A stretch of 33,113 bases of DNA, taken from assembly GCF_020829495.1 (NCBI RefSeq), contig NZ_JAIVFQ010000075.1:1-33113 (forward strand), in the 5' to 3' direction. The translations under genes were made by a program, and so were the position numbers. Position 1 is the first letter of the stretch, and the number at the start of each line of letters is the position of its first letter. This DNA is from Nostoc favosum CHAB5714. Lineage in GTDB: Bacteria > Cyanobacteriota > Cyanobacteriia > Cyanobacteriales > Nostocaceae. The notes under the pieces were generated by a model. The model worked only from the letters and a program-made list of their open reading frames with translations, was not told where the DNA came from and searched no databases. This document shows positions 31,189 through 33,113 of this stretch, in pieces.

Positions 31189-31640
31189 TTAAGAGCGCCA
31201 CGCCGTCTCTACCAATATTTCCTTGCCGTTGGTGAATTGGATGAATTCTTGCCCATTATCGTAAAACACATCAGCCACTAACCTATTACGTATATCGTAG
31301 CCCCACTGAGAAACTGCGGCATTCCACCATCTTTGTCCTGCTGATTGCAACAGTGGCAGTTCCAGGTACTCATCACGCCATGCTTTTGGCTTCCATTGCT
31401 CACGCACTGCACTAATCAAAATTGCCTTTGGGAAAATTTGCAAATCATTCTTTTGCAACCACAGCACATAATCAATCGTGCATCTTTTGGCATCCTCTAG
31501 TCCTTAAGTACAAGCTTCTAAAGCCATTTGAACTTCTCCCTTGCGAAAAGTTTACACCGATGGCTGCTAACGCTCGTCGCACAAGCGGCTCGGAGCCATT
31601 GTATCCTTTAAAATTAACACCTGTGGAAAAATAAATACCC
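31189..31640 (-). pseudogene. broken hypothetical gene (frameshift and internal stop)
   Basis: The last 92 codons, from a GTG at 31467 (VLWLQKNDLQIFPKAILISA, VREQWKPKAWRDEYLELPLL, GQRWWNAAVSQWGYD) are open. Upstream in the same frame come CTIDYVLW and GLEDAKR, then a TAA at about 31504, with MALEACT before it. Another frame then gives GYNGSEPLVRRALAAIGVNF back to about 31620. Together they read as one continuous protein interrupted by a nonsense codon and a frameshift. The family is not identified; the QIFPKAILISAVREQWKP segment resembles C-terminal regions of plasmid replication-type proteins, a low-confidence idea. Confidence 0.55.
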
Positions 31641-31708
31641 AAATTCACCAAGACAAGAAAGCAATGAAAAATCTCACTTGACTTTTAAGTAGAGCATTCA
31701 ACATACAT

Positions 31709-31746
31709 AAAAAACGGTAGGTTAATTAAAAATCTACCGTTTTTTT
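31709..31746. terminator. bidirectional Rho-independent terminator
   Basis: AAAAAACGGTAG (31709-31720) and CTACCGTTTTTTT (31734-31746) form a perfect stem with a 13-base AT-rich loop, giving a T-run on either strand. It lies 24 bases after the minus-strand stop at 31770 and would end that transcript. Confidence 0.8.
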
Positions 31747-31769
31747 GATTTTAAATTTCTATTTTTTAT

Positions 31770-31994
31770 TTAGCCAAAAGCTAATTGCTTGGCATACTCT
31801 TGTGCTTCATCTCCAAATAAAGGCTGAAAATTTCTAATTAGCGCTGCTGCATGAGTTCCTTCGGCGCTAAAAAGCAGGGAATAGCAATAAGGTTCAGGTA
31901 GTCCTGGCTCTTTCATTTCTGCTATCCACAACCAACTTAATTCTTCGTCCTCTTCACATGAATAATCGTAATGTAGTGTTGCTGTATTAGACAT
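31770..31994 (-). CDS. hypothetical protein, 74 aa
   Basis: AGGAGC lies seven bases before the ATG at 31994, which is preferred to an in-frame start at 32018. The small acidic protein has a Tyr/Asp-rich N-terminus (MSNTATLHYDYSCEEDEELS), a WLWIAEMKEPGLPEPYCY core and a helical AALIRNFQPLFGDEAQEYAK end. No family, signal peptide or membrane segment is recognised. It follows the WGR-domain gene by 48 bases on the same strand, so both may share a transcript that ends at the terminator at 31709. Confidence 0.65.
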   Translation of the reverse strand: MSNTATLHYDYSCEEDEELSWLWIAEMKEPGLPEPYCYSLLFSAEGTHAAALIRNFQPLFGDEAQEYAKQLAFG

Positions 31995-32042
31995 TCTTTT
32001 TGCTCCTATTTTTATCAAAAGCTTACATCCGGGCCTTTAAAA

Positions 32043-32600
32043 TTACAAATGTCGCCAGAAATTCTTACTAATAGTCTTGAGACTGACTACCTTGGGTTCT
32101 ACAGTACTTTGTGGAGTAGCAACAGCCACCGCAGCAACTTTTGGCGCAGAGGTAGTTAACAGTGAGTTGAGTAACTCTCGCTGATAGTCGATATCTGCTA
32201 CTGTGCGGTAAACTCTGTGGTAGTCAATTTGCATCCCTAAAGGTGTTGGAACAATTTTCAGATATTCATTAAGAGCAGATATGTAGCTATCACCAAAATT
32301 TCTGTTTGCAACAGCCGGACGTATAGTATTCAGCAGTTGTATCGCTCGTCTAATGTCTGCAACACTGCGGCTAGCATCAATCTCTGGCTGACTTTTGCTG
32401 TAGCCTTTGGATTTCTTTTCTGCTACTAGATTGTTGAACTTGCTAACGGCTCTTTGATAACTACTACATGAATGAACTTTGGTTTGCGCCTGATAACCAA
32501 CTCTGCCCCACTGCACTGTTAAATTACTATCTTCGACTTTGGCACTCCAGAATTTATTGCTGTTCTGGATAGCGTCAACAAAAACTAAATAGATTTCCAT
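32043..32600 (-). CDS. WGR domain protein, 185 aa
   Basis: Residues about 1-75 (MEIYLVFVDAIQNSNKFWSA, then LTVQWGRVGYQAQTKVH, then RAVSKFNNLVAEKKSKGYSK) are a WGR domain, named for the conserved Trp-Gly-Arg, which binds nucleic acid ends or nicks in PARPs and occurs alone in bacterial proteins. The rest is helical (DIRRAIQLLNTIRPAVANRN) with an Ala/Val-rich linker and a basic tail. An in-frame ATG at 32645 would add 15 residues; the ATG at 32600 starts the domain as in other cyanobacterial members. Its role may be in DNA repair or mobile element biology. Confidence 0.82.
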   Translation of the reverse strand: MEIYLVFVDAIQNSNKFWSAKVEDSNLTVQWGRVGYQAQTKVHSCSSYQRAVSKFNNLVAEKKSKGYSKSQPEIDASRSVADIRRAIQLLNTIRPAVANRNFGDSYISALNEYLKIVPTPLGMQIDYHRVYRTVADIDYQRELLNSLLTTSAPKVAAVAVATPQSTVEPKVVSLKTISKNFWRHL

Positions 32601-32687
32601 GTTTTTGAACCCAATCAACTCGCTAACTTCTGGGCATTGCCCCATCTAAGATAGATATACTGAACGTGATGGCTACGAACATAAAAG

Positions 32688-32723
32688 AGTGATAGCCCCC
32701 ATAAAATCAGGGGACAATCACTT
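32688..32723 (-). terminator. stem-loop terminator
   Basis: AGTGATAGCCCC (32688-32699) pairs with GGGGACAATCACT (32710-32722), with one bulge, across a 10-base loop. On the minus strand it is followed by CTCTTTTATG. It lies seven bases after the stop of the exon fragment at 32729. Confidence 0.6.
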
Positions 32724-32728
32724 TCTCA

Positions 32729-32815
32729 TCAGTTCATGTTGCGAAACTTAGCAGCACGCAAAGACTGAGTTTTCGCCGCAACCACAGGACTACTAGCCCG
32801 TCGTGCGGTGGATGG
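32729..32815 (-). pseudogene. 3' exon of a gene interrupted by a group II intron
   Basis: Downstream of the predicted intron 3' end, a minus-strand frame reads PSTARRASSPVVAAKTQS, then LRAAKFRNMN and a TGA at 32729-32731, with a terminator following. The Ala/Arg-rich tail looks like a normal protein C-terminus. The 5' exon lies outside the window, so product and frame continuity cannot be checked. If splicing works, the gene may still be functional. Confidence 0.45.
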
Positions 32816-33113
32816 GTTGAGTCGATGGGGAGTATTATCTCCCGCACCTCTCAGTTAGATCCGTGCGTACCCGTTTCCGTGTACACGGCTCCCGATGTTC
32901 TCAGCTTGTGCTTTTGCTCATGTGGATATAATCGTGACAACTCTCATGAATTGCCTCAAGATTATTCTTTTTCCAGTTGGCATGGTTTCCGTCGATGTGG
33001 TGCAAATTAATGACTTCCTCATCGATGAATTTCAGACCACAGGAAGCACATCTATGGTTTTGCTTCTTAAGGGCTTTAGAGGTTTCGCCATCGTAGAACT
33101 TACTTTTGCGTTC
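32816..33113 (-). mobile_element. group II intron, 3' part (domains V and VI)
   Basis: On the minus strand, after the maturase stop, comes a domain V-like hairpin (32891-32857) starting GAGCCGTG, with a GGAAAC tetraloop region and ending CACGGATCT, followed by a domain VI stem (32850-32819) with GGGAG/CTCCC and GGTG/CATC pairs. The intron 3' end is set near 32816 from the AC after domain VI. The 5' part lies beyond the window edge. Confidence 0.78.
32901..33113 (-). CDS. group II intron-encoded protein, C-terminal HNH domain (partial)
   Basis: The frame enters from the window edge and ends at a TGA at 32901. It reads KFYDGETSKALKKQNHRCAS, then CGLKFIDEEVINLHHIDGNH, then ANWKKNNLEAIHESCHDYIH: an HNH endonuclease domain with the CxxC pair, the His-His-Asp active-site region and a final Cys-His. 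Such a domain lies at the C-terminus of group II intron reverse transcriptase/maturases, where it cuts the second DNA strand during retrohoming. The reverse transcriptase part is outside the window. Confidence 0.82.
   Translation of the reverse strand, partial: ERKSKFYDGETSKALKKQNHRCASCGLKFIDEEVINLHHIDGNHANWKKNNLEAIHESCHDYIHMSKSTS

Noticed and set aside
32825..33010. Plus-strand frame over the group II intron end
   Set aside because: The minus strand carries the HNH domain and domains V and VI; the plus-strand frame is antisense to them.

Overview
The window looks like a stretch of accessory plasmid, or a plasmid-like genomic island, from a filamentous heterocyst-forming cyanobacterium (Nostocales). 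The HIP1 octamer GCGATCGC is frequent, tandem CAATTCG heptamers of the cyanobacterial STRR type are present, and most proteins (DUF1392, DUF2786, DUF4397, NHLM-type exporter, WGR, IS630/ISAs1/IS701/IS4 transposases) have their familiar relatives there. No rRNA, tRNA, CRISPR array or core metabolic gene was seen. Everything is read from sequence alone; family names rest on recognised motifs, not on a database search.

Layout. 1-1,980: a minus-strand operon of small unknown genes driven by a divergent promoter region in which GCTATA recurs on an exact 20-bp pitch beside a plus-strand XRE regulator. 2,400-4,200: a GIY-YIG nuclease remnant, an IS701-like remnant and an ISAs1-type IS with 18-bp perfect inverted repeats. 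4,200-9,000: a GNAT acetyltransferase, a decayed copy of a methyltransferase/DUF1392/DUF488 block, a truncated dinB, a DUF2786 gene and an IS4-like remnant. 9,114-9,992: a secreted DUF4397 protein. 10,386-15,800: a minus-strand plasmid operon of a ribbon-helix-helix protein, an unknown protein, DnaB helicase, a broken ASCH-domain gene, a C5 DNA methyltransferase, DUF1392 and DUF488, mostly with ATGA start/stop overlaps. 16,100-17,600: a plasmid-type helix-turn-helix gene cut by an IS630 element. 17,650-20,314: a minus-strand cluster of DUF5131, HNH nuclease, adenine-type DNA methyltransferase and an unknown protein. 20,600-23,800: two more accessory genes and the end of a Tn3-type transposon (tnpA fragment, XRE zinc-ribbon regulator, tyrosine recombinase). 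24,011-30,818: a double NHLM-type ABC exporter truncated at both ends, then two tandem glycosyltransferase-like genes, the second fused to the first part of an alginate lyase. 31,189-33,113: a broken unknown gene, two small genes (one with a WGR domain) and the 3' end of a group II intron inserted in another gene.

How it fits together. The dnaB operon, the RHH protein with its own three-repeat operator, and the interrupted HTH gene look like a former plasmid replication/maintenance module. The methyltransferase, HNH and ASCH genes suggest DNA or RNA modification functions carried with it. Much of the region is decaying: at least ten genes are truncated, frameshifted or interrupted. The best leads are an ASCH gene whose middle is replaced by a four-helix-bundle gene framed by perfect 37-bp heptamer-repeat arms (an intervening-sequence-like unit), a recurring 5'-leader hairpin built from GCGATYGC at several genes, the 20-bp-phased operator array, and the glycosyltransferase/alginate-lyase fusion next to a peptide exporter.
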